Shown here: positions 19,326 to 29,007 of the stretch, piece by piece | How positions within the stretch are numbered: position 1 is the stretch's first letter | Layout: every line of letters begins with the position of its first letter | The notes under the pieces: generated by a model | Told to the model about the DNA's origin: nothing | Databases searched by the model: none | Seen by the model: the letters and a program-made list of their open reading frames with translations, nothing else | Translations under genes and position numbers: made by a program | Source: Chroogloeocystis siderophila 5.2 s.c.1 | Lineage (GTDB): Bacteria; Cyanobacteriota; Cyanobacteriia; Cyanobacteriales; Chroococcidiopsidaceae | Assembly (NCBI RefSeq): GCF_001904655.1 | Contig: NZ_MRCC01000021.1 | Span: 1-61,946, forward strand | Length of the DNA stretch: 61,946 nucleotides | Direction of reading: 5' to 3'

Positions 19326-19375
19326 CGGTTTCCTTCATGTGCCACACTTAAGAAATTAAATGGCTAAGGAAACCG
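19326..19375. repeat. Perfect 10-bp inverted repeat with 30-nt loop
   Basis: CGGTTTCCTT at 19326-19335 and AAGGAAACCG at 19366-19375 are exact reverse complements. There is no T-run, so it is not a simple terminator. It could be a structured RNA or an operator pair. Confidence 0.5.
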
Positions 19376-19564
19376 AATCAGAGCTTTTGTAGTCTCTAAC
19401 ACTAGTCTTAAAGACTCTATAACGCAGGGTACTTACTAGTGACTTATTAGCGTGCCTTGCAACGTTGTTCTAGTGCAGCTAGTAACAGATAAGCTAAAGC
19501 GCTGTTTTTTTCAGCAACGCTTGTCGAGGTCATCACGTGTGCGTTGATGATTAGCCTTGCCACC

Positions 19565-19584
19565 ATCAGTCTTACAAGACTGAT
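19565..19584 (+). promoter_or_regulatory. Perfect 8-bp hairpin 33 bases upstream of the GHL10 start
   Basis: ATCAGTCT (19565-19572) and AGACTGAT (19577-19584) pair around TACA. It sits in the likely 5-prime leader of the next gene, so it may act on its expression. No T-run follows. Confidence 0.35.
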
Positions 19585-19616
19585 TTATTGATCGTACTTA
19601 TGTTGTGTTTGTGGTA

Positions 19617-21128
19617 ATGTTCAACCATCGTTTGAGATTTGCCCGTCCTCGCTTTGCTTGGCAACGCTTGGCTGCTACTGTGTTGACAAGTAGCTTATTG
19701 AGTGCCAATTTTGGTAGTCTGCCGCCGGCTCAAGCACAAACAACAGCGTATTGTCAGCTAACAACAGCAGCAACCCAAGAAAAAGAAACTTTACGTCAAG
19801 CAGCACTACGAGGCAACACAGACGCGCAGAATCGCTACAGAGCGCTTGTAAATCAACACGCTCAAATTTTACAGGATTGCCGCAATCGCACTTGGCCTCA
19901 AACCCAAGCAGTATGGCTACGGTTATATCCGTGTGATGTGCAACCAGGAGTCCTCGATAAAGTAATGGACCATGTTGTTAATCGTGGCTATAACCAAGTG
20001 TATGTAGAAGTATTCTACGACGGTCAAGTGTTACTACCAGCAGCAGCAAATCCTACAGTTTGGCCTTCAGTGGTGCGAGTTCCTGGGGCTGAACGAACCG
20101 ATTTACTTGCCCAAGCAATTCAAAAAGGACGCGATCGCGGCTTGAAGGTCTATGCTTGGATGTTCATGATGAATTTTGGCTACTCCTACGGACAGCGCCC
20201 CGATCGACAATCAGTACTAGCACGCAACAGCAAAGGCGAAACAAGTTTGTACGTTGTCGATAATGCAAGCCAAGTATTTGTCGATCCCTATAACCTACAA
20301 GCCAAACGAGATTATTACCAACTAGTGCTCGAAGTTATGCGCCGTCGTCCTGACGGGGTTCTCTTCGATTACGTACGCTATCCCAGAGGCTTGGGCGCAG
20401 GGTCTGTCGTCAACAGAGTTCAAGATTTGTGGATTCATAGCGAAGCTGCGCAACAAGCCTTGTATCGTCGGGCGCTGAACAACAAAGGACTCAATTTGAT
20501 TCAACGCTTTCTCAGTAAAGGGTATGTCAGCGCCAGAGATATCGAAATCGTCGACCAACTGTATCCGCAAGAAGGCGAACCGTTATGGCAAGGTCGCACG
20601 CCGCCCCCAGCACCACAACCACCAAACGAACCGCCAACGGCTGCACAAAGACAGCCCCAACTACAATGGGAATTATGGCAACTCAGTGTTGCTCATGCAA
20701 TTCAAGGCATCATCGACTTTTTAGCAGTCGCAGCGTGGCCCGTCCAGCGCCAGGGAGTTAAAGCAGGTGCAGTATTTTTCCCAGATGGCAACCAGGCAGT
20801 TGGTCAAGGCTATGACTCGCGCTTACAACCTTGGGATCGCTTTCCAACGACTTTAGAATGGCATCCGATGTCTTACGCAGCCTGCAATAATACGAGTTGT
20901 ATCGCGGCTTTGGTACAGCGAGTTTTGCAGTACGCGCCCCCAGGTACACAGGTTATTCCTGCGATCGCTGGAGTTTGGGGAAAACCAATTAGCAATCGTC
21001 CATCTTTAGAAGCCCAAATGCAGGCACTCCGCGCCTATGCGCCACGACTTCAAGGTGTCAGTCATTTTGCTTTGTCTTGGCAAGATCCACAGCTAGAAAG
21101 CGAGCGCAAATCTTGTAGAATCCGCTAA
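19617..21128 (+). CDS. Secreted family 10-like glycosyl hydrolase (GHL10)
   Basis: From ATG 19617, 503 residues: signal peptide ending near QAQA, then a beta/alpha-barrel of the GHL10/DUF187 type. Visible motifs are [34 protein letters not shown] and [12 protein letters not shown], the last holding the conserved Asp-Tyr-x-Arg-Tyr-Pro. A Pro-rich linker lies at about 320-345. Such proteins are predicted envelope polysaccharide or peptidoglycan hydrolases; the substrate is not known. GTG 19605 is an upstream alternative. The gene end overlaps the convergent dapF stop by 4 bases. Confidence 0.85.
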   Translation: MFNHRLRFARPRFAWQRLAATVLTSSLLSANFGSLPPAQAQTTAYCQLTTAATQEKETLRQAALRGNTDAQNRYRALVNQHAQILQDCRNRTWPQTQAVWLRLYPCDVQPGVLDKVMDHVVNRGYNQVYVEVFYDGQVLLPAAANPTVWPSVVRVPGAERTDLLAQAIQKGRDRGLKVYAWMFMMNFGYSYGQRPDRQSVLARNSKGETSLYVVDNASQVFVDPYNLQAKRDYYQLVLEVMRRRPDGVLFDYVRYPRGLGAGSVVNRVQDLWIHSEAAQQALYRRALNNKGLNLIQRFLSKGYVSARDIEIVDQLYPQEGEPLWQGRTPPPAPQPPNEPPTAAQRQPQLQWELWQLSVAHAIQGIIDFLAVAAWPVQRQGVKAGAVFFPDGNQAVGQGYDSRLQPWDRFPTTLEWHPMSYAACNNTSCIAALVQRVLQYAPPGTQVIPAIAGVWGKPISNRPSLEAQMQALRAYAPRLQGVSHFALSWQDPQLESERKSCRIR

Positions 21129-21970
21129 CCTTCTACAACACCGGTAAACACCCGCTGTGCAGGTCCAGTCATCCACAACCGCTGATCGACTTCAGACCAT
21201 TCAATTTGTAAACAACCTCCAGGAAGTTCGACTGTCGCTAGGCGATCGCATCTTCCTGTCAATACACCTGCGACTAATGCCGCACAAGCGCCTGTACCAC
21301 ACGCCAACGTAGCCCCTGCACCGCGTTCCCACACACGCATTTTTAAGTAGTCGCGACGCACGACTTGAATAAATTCGGTGTTTGTCCGTTGCGGAAAAAC
21401 GGCGTGATGCTCAAATTGTGGACCAATCTTTTCTAAAGGAATTACCGCGACATCTTCGACAAACGTAATACAGTGCGGATTTCCCATACTGACACACGTA
21501 ACATCCCAACTTTGCCCTGCGACTTCCAAAGGCTGATCGATGACCTTCTGATTTTCCGCACCTAAAGCTGTTGGAATTTCGCTTGCCAGTAACCGAGGAA
21601 CACCCATATCTACTTTGACTTGACCATCAGACATGATTTGCGGTGTAATAGTGCCAGCCAGCGTATGAATCCGTTTTTGGCTATTTTCTTGCTGATTGCC
21701 GTCAATTTCTGCGACAAATGCCGCTAAACAACGAATGCCATTACCGCACATCTCCGGTTCTGAACCATCAGAGTTAAAGATCCGCATCGTGTAGTCAGTG
21801 CCATTTTGCCCTGGTAGCACGAAAATAACGCCATCTGCACCAATACCAAAATGGCGATCGCATAACTTAATTGCTTGTTCAGGTGTGACGACAGGTTGTG
21901 ATGACAAGCGATTGTCAATCAAAATAAAATCGTTTCCCAGTCCGTGATATTTAGCAAATTCAATCATCAT
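21125..21970 (-). CDS. dapF: Diaminopimelate epimerase
   Basis: 281 residues. It converts LL- to meso-diaminopimelate for lysine and peptidoglycan synthesis. The two catalytic cysteines are Cys75 (EMCGNGIRC) and Cys224 ([10 protein letters not shown]). The N-terminus [17 protein letters not shown] is diagnostic. Either of two adjacent Met codons can start it. Divergent from hfq, a neighbourhood that I recall as conserved among cyanobacteria. Confidence 0.96.
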   Translation of the reverse strand: MMIEFAKYHGLGNDFILIDNRLSSQPVVTPEQAIKLCDRHFGIGADGVIFVLPGQNGTDYTMRIFNSDGSEPEMCGNGIRCLAAFVAEIDGNQQENSQKRIHTLAGTITPQIMSDGQVKVDMGVPRLLASEIPTALGAENQKVIDQPLEVAGQSWDVTCVSMGNPHCITFVEDVAVIPLEKIGPQFEHHAVFPQRTNTEFIQVVRRDYLKMRVWERGAGATLACGTGACAALVAGVLTGRCDRLATVELPGGCLQIEWSEVDQRLWMTGPAQRVFTGVVEG

Positions 21971-22010
21971 AGGATTTAAAGTGAGTGAAAATAAATGTAA
22001 CTTAAAGAGT

Positions 22011-22060
22011 GGTAATTGGTAACTGGTAAATATCTTTTTGTTTTCGATTACCCATTACCC
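22011..22060. repeat. GGTAA/TTACC repeat between dapF and hfq
   Basis: GGTAATTGGTAACTGGTAAA on the left and ATTACCCATTACCCC on the right form an imperfect inverted repeat, the same family as 17329-17393. It occupies the shared dapF/hfq upstream region. Confidence 0.5.
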
Positions 22061-22089
22061 CTTTCCCAACGAGAAAACCAAATTTATTT

Positions 22090-22305
22090 ATGCCTAGCGA
22101 ATTTGATCCAGCATTACCTAGCATTCGCCAAGTTCAAACCTTAATTAAACAAGTAAACCGCGTCGAGTTAAAACTTGTCACTGGCGATTTAGTCATGGGC
22201 AAAATTAGCTGGCAAGATCAAAACTGTTTATGTATTATCGATGTAAATAATCAGACTATCATCGTCTGGCGACACGCGATCGCTTATCTTAAGCCAATAA
22301 ACTAG
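22090..22305 (+). CDS. hfq: Cyanobacterial-type Hfq
   Basis: 71 residues. The Sm1 part is VQTLIKQVNRVELKLVTGDL and the Sm2-like end is IIVWRHAIAYLKPI, where enteric Hfq has a KHA motif. Cyanobacterial Hfq is divergent, lacks the C-terminal tail and is tied to type IV pilus function through PilB rather than to classical sRNA binding. The gene is divergent from dapF. ATG at 22090 with little visible Shine-Dalgarno. Confidence 0.88.
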   Translation: MPSEFDPALPSIRQVQTLIKQVNRVELKLVTGDLVMGKISWQDQNCLCIIDVNNQTIIVWRHAIAYLKPIN

Positions 22306-22329
22306 TAGATAAAAGTGGTTTAAAGTAGA

Positions 22330-22744
22330 CCTATTTTCTTCCGTATATATCCACATTGGCTCAGCTTTGCCTGTGCACTCAAATCAACACCTTTTATAAA
22401 ACTCAATTGCCTGTTTGTCTGCAAGGAGGATATGTTGATGAAAAACCTTGGTAACGAGATGTTAAAATCTTCATAATTTGTCTACCTATGCCCTGCTTGT
22501 GATACTCTGGCAAAACAAGTAAGTGCGGATAGTAAACGACTAAAAAGTTATCAGAAATAGCGTTGCCTAATCCAACTAGCTTACTTTTATCCCAAGCAGA
22601 AACTAGAAAGTGAGAATTCATTAGTGCATTGTGGAGTTACCGAGGCTTATTAGCTGAAGACCAATGATTCGCTTTATATAAATTAAGAATACTGTGGCGA
22701 TCAATATCATAATTCTTCTTATAGCTAATTTTTACTTTGTGCAT
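22330..22744 (-). pseudogene. GNAT acetyltransferase pseudogene
   Basis: From ATG 22744 the frame reads MHKVKISYKKNYDIDRHSIL and ANHWSSANKPR, then an in-frame TAA, then continues LHNALMNSHFLVSAWDKSKL through LPEYHKQGIGRQIMKIL, the acetyl-CoA loop. After YQGF an extra T shifts the frame. The right text, HQHILLADKQAIEFYKRC, is in the next frame, followed by a TGA and then GKAEPMWIY. So at least a nonsense codon, a frameshift and a second nonsense codon disable a family of about 140 residues. The 3-prime limit is approximate. Confidence 0.85.
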
Positions 22745-22760
22745 ATTTCATGTTCTTTGT

Positions 22761-23279
22761 TTACTTTTGAGAAGCAGTAAATCTTTTGTGTGACCGTTTA
22801 CCTGCTAGTTGCGAAATTACTGACTGCTCGATTCGACACAGCCGGACATCTAAAACTTGCGTACCGTATTTTTTATAAAAAGCGATCGCACGGGTATTGC
22901 AATCCGCAACTGTCCATTCTAATCTGCCACAATTTGCTTCCTCTGCAATTTGTGCCAAACGTTGCAACAACGCTGTACCAATTCCTTTACCGCGCATCAG
23001 TGGCTGTACATACAGATCGCCTACCCAAAGTGTTGGCTGTGCTAAAAAGCTGGAGTAAGCATAGGAAAATAGCGCAAATCCAACCGCAACATTATTTATT
23101 TGGGCTAACAACACTTGTGCAAGTGGAGGTTGAGCGAATAAAGTTTGTCCTAACTTATCAATCGTGATTTCTAGAGGCTGGGGATACCTATCAAAGTTTG
23201 CTTTTTGCGAAATAAACGAAAGAATTAACTCCCGATCTTCAATCGTTGCTACGCGAATTCTAATATCAATTTCATCCAT
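22761..23279 (-). CDS. GNAT family N-acetyltransferase
   Basis: 172 residues and intact. The acetyl-CoA site reads DLYVQPLMRGKGIGTALLQR (motif A, Q/RxxGxG/A) at about residues 89-108, followed by CGRLEWTVADCNTRAIAFYK. The family acetylates small molecules or proteins; diamine acetyltransferase-like enzymes have this layout, but the substrate is not certain. It lies 16 bases downstream of the start of a decayed GNAT gene on the same strand and is divergent from the LysR gene. Confidence 0.85.
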   Translation of the reverse strand: MDEIDIRIRVATIEDRELILSFISQKANFDRYPQPLEITIDKLGQTLFAQPPLAQVLLAQINNVAVGFALFSYAYSSFLAQPTLWVGDLYVQPLMRGKGIGTALLQRLAQIAEEANCGRLEWTVADCNTRAIAFYKKYGTQVLDVRLCRIEQSVISQLAGKRSHKRFTASQK

Positions 23280-23383
23280 TTTCAGCTTCCTGAGTACGCC
23301 TACTACTCACTGTAGAGAAGCAATCAATAGATGTCCAATATATTTTTAATAGCTCATTTATACTTTAAATATATAAATTGAAC

Positions 23384-23409
23384 ACCCATTACCTATTACC
23401 AGTTACCCA
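23384..23409. repeat. TTACC heptamer repeat before the LysR gene
   Basis: CCATTACC, TATTACC and AGTTACCC follow in tandem at 7-base spacing. It is the same family as at 17329-17393 and 22011-22060, here directly against the start codon at 23411. Confidence 0.5.
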
Positions 23410-23410
23410 A

Positions 23411-24289
23411 ATGGAACTGCGACACCTACGTTACTTCATTACAGTTGCAGAAGAACTCAATTTTAGTCGTGCAGCAGAAAGATTACACATTGCCCAACCA
23501 CCGTTAAGTCAACAAATTCGAGACTTAGAAGTCGAGTTAGGGGTTCAACTTTTTGAGCGAACCAAGCGCAGAGTAGAATTAACAACTCCAGGAAAAGTGT
23601 TTTTAGAAAAGTCACGGCTAGTCTTACAACAAGTCGGTCAAGCAATTATTGCAGTTCAAAAAGCCAGTCGTGGTGAAATTGGTCGATTAGTAATTGGTTT
23701 TAACAGTTCAGCGACATACAGCGTGTTACCGCAAATTTTACATATCTTTTGCGAACACTGCCCAGATATAGAGTTAGATTTGCAAGAATTAACAACCCGC
23801 CAACAGTGCGATCGCCTTCACCACAACCAAATCGATGTTGGAATTCTTTATTTACCGATTGAAAGCCACATCCTTAGTACTACGTCTGTATTACAAGAAA
23901 GCCTTGTTGTAGCGATCTCCGAAACTCACGCCTTAGCAGCATTACCCGAATTATCACTCAAAGCACTCAGCCACGAACCGTTCATCTTACCTCCGCATCA
24001 TTTAGGAGGAGGGTTATACAACCAAATTCTACGCTTTTTTCAACAGACAAATTTCACGCCAAACGTTGTGCAAGAAGCAACGCAACTGCAAACAACAATC
24101 AGCTTAGTCGCTGGCGGTGTTGGTGTCGCCCTTGTACCTGCTTCGCTGCAAAATTTACAAAGACCAGGTGTTGTTTATAAAATGCTTCAAGAACCCACTC
24201 CAGAACTTGAAATCGCTGTAGCCTGGCGACAACACGACTCCTCTCCAGTTTTACAGAAGTTTGTTAATACCGTTCAAGAAATTTTCTAG
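23411..24289 (+). CDS. LysR-type transcriptional regulator
   Basis: 292 residues from ATG 23411. The N-terminal helix-turn-helix (MELRHLRYFITVAEELNFSR, then LHIAQPPLSQQIRDLE) is classic, and residues about 90-290 form the periplasmic-binding-like effector domain. I chose this ATG over a TTG at 23378 because LysR proteins start at MELRHLRYF and because 23384-23409 is repeat sequence. It resembles BenM/CatM-like regulators, but the effector is unknown. It is divergent from the GNAT gene, a plausible target. Confidence 0.92.
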   Translation: MELRHLRYFITVAEELNFSRAAERLHIAQPPLSQQIRDLEVELGVQLFERTKRRVELTTPGKVFLEKSRLVLQQVGQAIIAVQKASRGEIGRLVIGFNSSATYSVLPQILHIFCEHCPDIELDLQELTTRQQCDRLHHNQIDVGILYLPIESHILSTTSVLQESLVVAISETHALAALPELSLKALSHEPFILPPHHLGGGLYNQILRFFQQTNFTPNVVQEATQLQTTISLVAGGVGVALVPASLQNLQRPGVVYKMLQEPTPELEIAVAWRQHDSSPVLQKFVNTVQEIF

Positions 24290-24334
24290 AGTTACGAATT
24301 TTCTATTACCGATTAGCAATTACCGCCGCACACA

Positions 24335-26611
24335 TTACGACAGAACAGGAAAAATACTTTGTACACCTTGTACTGACAGCAACTGCTGTAGTTGATTTAA
24401 TGCTGGATAAGCTCCACACAACAATAACAAATCGCCTGCTTGTAAATTCATATTGTTATCAGGAAACCAAAAGAATTTTCCATCACGCCGAATTGCTTGT
24501 ACCTGTACGCTGCAACGCGTAAAAACATCCAACTGAGCCAAGGTTTGATTAACCACGGGGCTATTCACTCCAAGCGTCATCCAGTGACACAACATATTTT
24601 CATCATGAATCGCCACTTCACCTTTCGCTAATTCGTCAAACGCCGCGAGTTCCTCAGTCGTTCCGACAAGTAACAAGCGATCGCCTGTTTGTAAGATTGC
24701 TGTCGCATCAGGATAATCAACTTCTTCACCTTTCGCTCGACGGATCGCTATCAAACTGACACCAGTAAGATACCGTAAGTTTGCTTCTTCCAACGTCATG
24801 TCAGCCAGCGGAGATTTATCAGGTAAACGATACCAGCGACTATTCATATCTCTAGCAGCTAGCTGTAACTCGCGCGAAACTTGCGCAGGCGATCGCTCAG
24901 GGCGCAATTCGAGATAATGATGCGATCGGATTTGCTGCATTTCTTGTTGAATCACTGGTAGTGCTAAGCCTACTCCCGCCAATAAATGCGTTGAAAGTTC
25001 GATACTTGCTTCAAACTCCGGTTGGACAACTTCTCTTGCACCAAGTTGATACAGTAATTCAATATCTTGATCTTTATTCGCACAAACTACGGTATCAAGT
25101 TCCGGTGATAGTTCCAAAGCCCGCTTCAGACACAAACGCGTACTCATCGGATCGCGCAAGGCAATTGCGAGCGATCGCGCTTTATCTACCCCAGCAGTTT
25201 CTAATACTCGCAAACTACTCGCATTTCCATACACATAAGGTATATGAGCTTCGCGTAACTGTTGAATTTTACTTTCTGACTGGTCAATCACCACCACAGG
25301 TAGCCCGTGTTCTTGCATCAGTCGCACTAAATTACGCCCCATCTGTCCATAACCACAAACAACCAGATGACCTTGTATCGGAATATCTGATGCAACTTCT
25401 TTTGGTACATCCGCATCTAAATATGGTCTTAGCCAAGGTACAGATTCTGCCCAATTAAAAAATGACGGAACTAACCGCAACACAAATGGTGTTAACACCA
25501 GCGTCACTGCGGTTGTTCCCAATATTAAAAGATATACTCGGCGAGAAACTAACCCTAACGCCTGTCCCTCGCTTGCCAAAACGAAAGAAAATTCCCCAAT
25601 TTGTGCTAAGCCTAATCCTGCTAATAAAGCTGTTTTCAACGAGTAGCCAAACGCTTTGACTAAAGGCGTAACAATCAAAAACTTACCCAACCATACCAGC
25701 GCAACCAATCCTAAAATTAACTCTAAGTTTTGCCAGAGAAACACCGGATCGATCAACATCCCGATCGCCGCAAAAAATAGCGTGGCAAAAATATCACGCA
25801 GCGGTTCCACATACGTCAAAGTTTGATCGGCGTACTCCACCTCCGAAATCATCAATCCAGCTACAAATGCCCCCATTTCAATCGATAGACCTAAATGTTC
25901 TGTGAGTAGGGCAATGCCTAAGCATAAAGCCACAACGCCAAGTAAAAATAACTCCTTACTTTCGGTGCGTGCTAAGAGTCTCAACAGCCGTGGAATCAGC
26001 CAAATTCCCGCTGCTACTGCACCTCCAGCAAATAAGCTAATTCGCAAGAGCGCAGTGACGACCGCAAGACCGATTGTTTCAGCAGGTTGATCCAAAGCTG
26101 GTAACACTGCCAACATGAGTCCTAGTGCCAAATCTTGAACTACCAAAATTCCCAACATCACCTGTCCGTGGGTGGTTTCTGTTTCGTTGCGTTCCATCAA
26201 GCACTTGAGAACAACTGCGGTCGAGGAGAGTGACAAAATTGCCCCTAAAAACACGCCTTGCGCTGGAGAACTCACCCAACCGACGACGAGTGAGACTAAG
26301 GCTGTTATCAAAATTGTTAAGGCGATCTGTAACCCACCACCACCTAAACTAATAACTTGAACTTTTTTAATTTCAGCAAAAGAAAATTCAACACCCAAAG
26401 CGAACAATAAAAACGCAACGCCAAACTGTGCCAGAGTTTCTACTTGAATTAATTCTTTGATTAATCCTAGTCCCGCAGGACCAACGACCATACCTCCTAA
26501 AAGATAGCCCAGTAGCACTGGTTGACGTAATAGCGCCACTAACAGCCCTCCACCAGCAGCGGCGGCGAGAACCAAAACTAAATCAACAATTAATCTAAAA
26601 TCTTCTTGCAC
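24335..26611 (-). CDS. KefB-like CPA2 cation:proton antiporter with RCK domains
   Basis: 758 residues. About 12 membrane helices (residues 5-390) of the CPA2 family, with the QDLALGLMLAVLP helix and the LLALGVEFSF-type start. A TrkA-N/RCK domain begins near residue 415 with nucleotide-binding GYGQMGRN, followed by two TrkA-C domains (about 590-665 and 680-755). It should move K+ or Na+ against protons under ligand control. Convergent with the LysR gene. Confidence 0.92.
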   Translation of the reverse strand: MQEDFRLIVDLVLVLAAAAGGGLLVALLRQPVLLGYLLGGMVVGPAGLGLIKELIQVETLAQFGVAFLLFALGVEFSFAEIKKVQVISLGGGGLQIALTILITALVSLVVGWVSSPAQGVFLGAILSLSSTAVVLKCLMERNETETTHGQVMLGILVVQDLALGLMLAVLPALDQPAETIGLAVVTALLRISLFAGGAVAAGIWLIPRLLRLLARTESKELFLLGVVALCLGIALLTEHLGLSIEMGAFVAGLMISEVEYADQTLTYVEPLRDIFATLFFAAIGMLIDPVFLWQNLELILGLVALVWLGKFLIVTPLVKAFGYSLKTALLAGLGLAQIGEFSFVLASEGQALGLVSRRVYLLILGTTAVTLVLTPFVLRLVPSFFNWAESVPWLRPYLDADVPKEVASDIPIQGHLVVCGYGQMGRNLVRLMQEHGLPVVVIDQSESKIQQLREAHIPYVYGNASSLRVLETAGVDKARSLAIALRDPMSTRLCLKRALELSPELDTVVCANKDQDIELLYQLGAREVVQPEFEASIELSTHLLAGVGLALPVIQQEMQQIRSHHYLELRPERSPAQVSRELQLAARDMNSRWYRLPDKSPLADMTLEEANLRYLTGVSLIAIRRAKGEEVDYPDATAILQTGDRLLLVGTTEELAAFDELAKGEVAIHDENMLCHWMTLGVNSPVVNQTLAQLDVFTRCSVQVQAIRRDGKFFWFPDNNMNLQAGDLLLLCGAYPALNQLQQLLSVQGVQSIFPVLS

Positions 26612-26856
26612 AAGTTTTTAAAAGAACTATTAAGGTCTATAAACTTCAGCATACAAACTTTTCAGTTTCTCAGAAAAGTAGCAAGACTGAATTTTGCTGT
26701 CACAACACGCACCATAAAACCTATGTTGATTACTTGCTCCCCTAAACTTCTATAAGCATTACTTGCATTTTGACCTTTGACCTCCAACTAGTTGGACAGA
26801 GTAACCACAAAGAGCTAGTCTAGATCGTCAAAATCAGCTTCAGGTTTTTTCGTTTT

Positions 26857-27813
26857 ATGGCTCACCAATACCGCGCGTATAATTTCTGGAAACAATTAGT
26901 CAATGTTGGGAGGAATCATCGGCAATTTAAATTTAAGCGCTTGATCAGCTTCTTATCGCTAGGCTTAGTTGGAATTGTGGCGATCGCTTTGCCCATAACC
27001 TTCAGCACACCCGCAGTCGGTGCTTTGCAAGTTCGAGTTTCTCCAACCAATCCGAAGTTAGGAGATACAATCGCTGTTGCGATCGAGCAGCAACCAGGCA
27101 CAACCGGCAGCACTCCTACCATCAAGCTACAAGACAAAACATACCCTGCTTTTGAAATTGCCCCAAATCGATTTCGAGCGATGCTACCAACAACGCCGCT
27201 AGAACAACCTGGTGTACGTCGATTTCAAGTTATAGCTGGCGATCAAGTACGTAACATGGCTGTGAAAGTTGGCAATCGCTCATTTCCCATCCAACGCATC
27301 AATCTTCCTCCTGGAAAATCAGGAATCTCCGCCACACAATACGAACTCGACCGCGTGGCGGCGTTTAAAAAACTTGTGACACCACAAAAATACTGGAATG
27401 GTGCTTTTGCCCGACCAAATAAAGGTCGGATCAGTGCGATTTACGGCGTTCGTCGCTACTACAACGGTAAATTTGCCAAAGATTACTACCATCGGGGTGT
27501 TGACTATGCAGGTGGCGTCGGTTCGCCGGTGGTTGCGCCAGCATCAGGACGCGTTGCTTTGGTTGGTACAGTATCACAAGGCTTCCGCATTCACGGTAAC
27601 ATTGTCGGCATCGATCACGGTCAAGGAGTCACAAGCGCTTTTTTACACCTCAGCCGCATTGATGTTAAAGAAGGAGATATGGTCAAACCTGGTCAAGTCA
27701 TTGGCGCAGTAGGAGCCACAGGCGCAGTTACAGGGCCTCATTTGCATTGGGGATTGTATGTTCATGGCGAAGCAGTCGATCCCGTACCTTGGCGCGAACA
27801 AGGATTTAACTAA
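26857..27813 (+). CDS. M23 family metallopeptidase (LytM-type)
   Basis: 318 residues with an N-terminal membrane/signal segment (about 28-55), a beta-rich domain (about 60-150) and a C-terminal M23 peptidase domain. Zinc ligands are His212 and Asp216 (YHRGVDYAG) and His297 in HLHWG, with His295 as a catalytic partner, so it should be an active peptidoglycan endopeptidase outside the inner membrane. The comFB gene starts about 100 bases downstream. Confidence 0.93.
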   Translation: MAHQYRAYNFWKQLVNVGRNHRQFKFKRLISFLSLGLVGIVAIALPITFSTPAVGALQVRVSPTNPKLGDTIAVAIEQQPGTTGSTPTIKLQDKTYPAFEIAPNRFRAMLPTTPLEQPGVRRFQVIAGDQVRNMAVKVGNRSFPIQRINLPPGKSGISATQYELDRVAAFKKLVTPQKYWNGAFARPNKGRISAIYGVRRYYNGKFAKDYYHRGVDYAGGVGSPVVAPASGRVALVGTVSQGFRIHGNIVGIDHGQGVTSAFLHLSRIDVKEGDMVKPGQVIGAVGATGAVTGPHLHWGLYVHGEAVDPVPWREQGFN

Positions 27814-27910
27814 TTGCATCAAGCTTGATCGTTTTGTGGGAGAACTGGGAAAAATTAATACAAGGTTACTGCGATCTATTCGAGCAAGCGCCGTGGAGTT
27901 TGGCAGCGTT

Positions 27911-28471
27911 ATGAGTATCCAAAAGATAATAGAACAAGCTTTGCATGATGGTTATTTAACACCAGCAATGGAAACCGAGGTTGGTCGAATTTGCGACACT
28001 GCAGCGGAACTTTCCATTGAAGATTACATGGCACTCGACAAGTTGATGGGGGCACTCTTAACAGGAGAAGTTGTAGCAGTACCGCGTAAGCAATTCATCA
28101 ATGTAATGGAAGAATTAGTGCTGACCGAAGCGATCGCGCGAGTAGCAGAAATTCAAGTGACAAGCGTACATACTATCGATGTCGGTGATATTGCCGCTTA
28201 TGCATTAAATCGTCTTCCCCCGCTTTATGCCACGACCGAAGAAGGTGCTAAATACCAAAGCCAAAGAGCAAGTGAAGAACTACAAGATTTAATTCGCGAG
28301 CAAGTCAGCGCGGCGATCGCCCGCAGTCTCGATCAACCCCATTTCTTCCCCGAACGGCAAGCTATCAGCAAAAGTACAGGAAACGAAGTCCTCAAACAAG
28401 TCAGTAGCCTCCTACAAGCGTACGCGCCTAATTTTGAAGAACAAACAGCTACAGACCATGAGGTATCTTAA
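27911..28471 (+). CDS. ComFB-family protein
   Basis: From ATG 27911, 186 residues. Residues about 60-140 (NVMEELVLTEAIARVAEIQ, then DIAAYALNRLPPLYAT) are the late competence protein ComFB domain. Cyanobacterial ComFB/CdgR proteins are reported as c-di-GMP or c-di-AMP receptors that affect motility, competence or cell size. The frame is open upstream to 27758 inside the M23 gene, but that start would force a 56-base overlap. The N-terminal extension of this form is helical. Confidence 0.85.
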   Translation: MSIQKIIEQALHDGYLTPAMETEVGRICDTAAELSIEDYMALDKLMGALLTGEVVAVPRKQFINVMEELVLTEAIARVAEIQVTSVHTIDVGDIAAYALNRLPPLYATTEEGAKYQSQRASEELQDLIREQVSAAIARSLDQPHFFPERQAISKSTGNEVLKQVSSLLQAYAPNFEEQTATDHEVS

Positions 28472-28647
28472 TCACTCTCAGAGAAAAAATTTAATAAAGA
28501 TTTACCAGTTTTTCACGCATTTTTTCTCATACCTCAGGCACATTATAGCTAGGAGTTCAGTCATATTCTTTGGTATCTGACTTGTTGTCGCAAGCTGATT
28601 GCCGAGATTTGTGATTTAGCAAAAATAGTGTGGCGTGAGGAATAGTG

Positions 28648-28833
28648 ATGCTAGAGAAACTGATATTAGCGGTCACAGCTACGTTTTGCCTTAATTTGTT
28701 TTTGGGAGTACGTTTGCCAAACAAGACCGTTACCTATCCAAGTTACCGTATAGGAGAAACCCCAACGCGTTTAGTTAATGCCCCAAATCGTACAAAAATA
28801 CCTCCATTACCTGCGGCTTCGATTCCGTGGTAG
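28648..28833 (+). CDS. Small putative membrane/secreted protein upstream of the sigma factor
   Basis: 61 residues from ATG 28648. It has a hydrophobic N-terminus (MLEKLILAVTATFCLNLFLG) that could be a signal or membrane anchor, then a Pro/Thr/Arg-rich tail ending PPLPAASIPW. No known domain. GTG 28645 gives one more residue. It lies about 170 bases before the sigma factor gene on the same strand. Confidence 0.5.
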   Translation: MLEKLILAVTATFCLNLFLGVRLPNKTVTYPSYRIGETPTRLVNAPNRTKIPPLPAASIPW

Positions 28834-29007
28834 CTATCTTGAAGAAGAGGTCAGAGAAATAGAAAAACTTCACATTCTATAAAGTCTGTGGTGCAGCTAA
28901 AAAAAGATTATCTGACCCCTGACCTCTGATCCCCGAGCCCTAATTCCTGACCCCTCTAGTGAGCCAGTGATAAATCTGGCACTCAGGCAAGGAACTTCCC
29001 TGCAACT

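Larger units (their letters stand above)
19178..19616. other. Long intergenic region between psb27 and the GHL10 gene
   Basis: About 440 bases without a convincing gene. It holds two hairpins listed separately (19326-19375 and 19565-19584). No tRNA or known RNA motif was recognised. A small RNA or long leader is possible. Confidence 0.4.

Noticed and set aside
19326-19375. Terminator for psb27
   Set aside because: No T-run follows and the loop is 30 bases; it is reported as an inverted repeat only.
24961-25659. Antisense frames inside the antiporter gene
   Set aside because: Opposite strand to a clear antiporter gene with a normal domain order.
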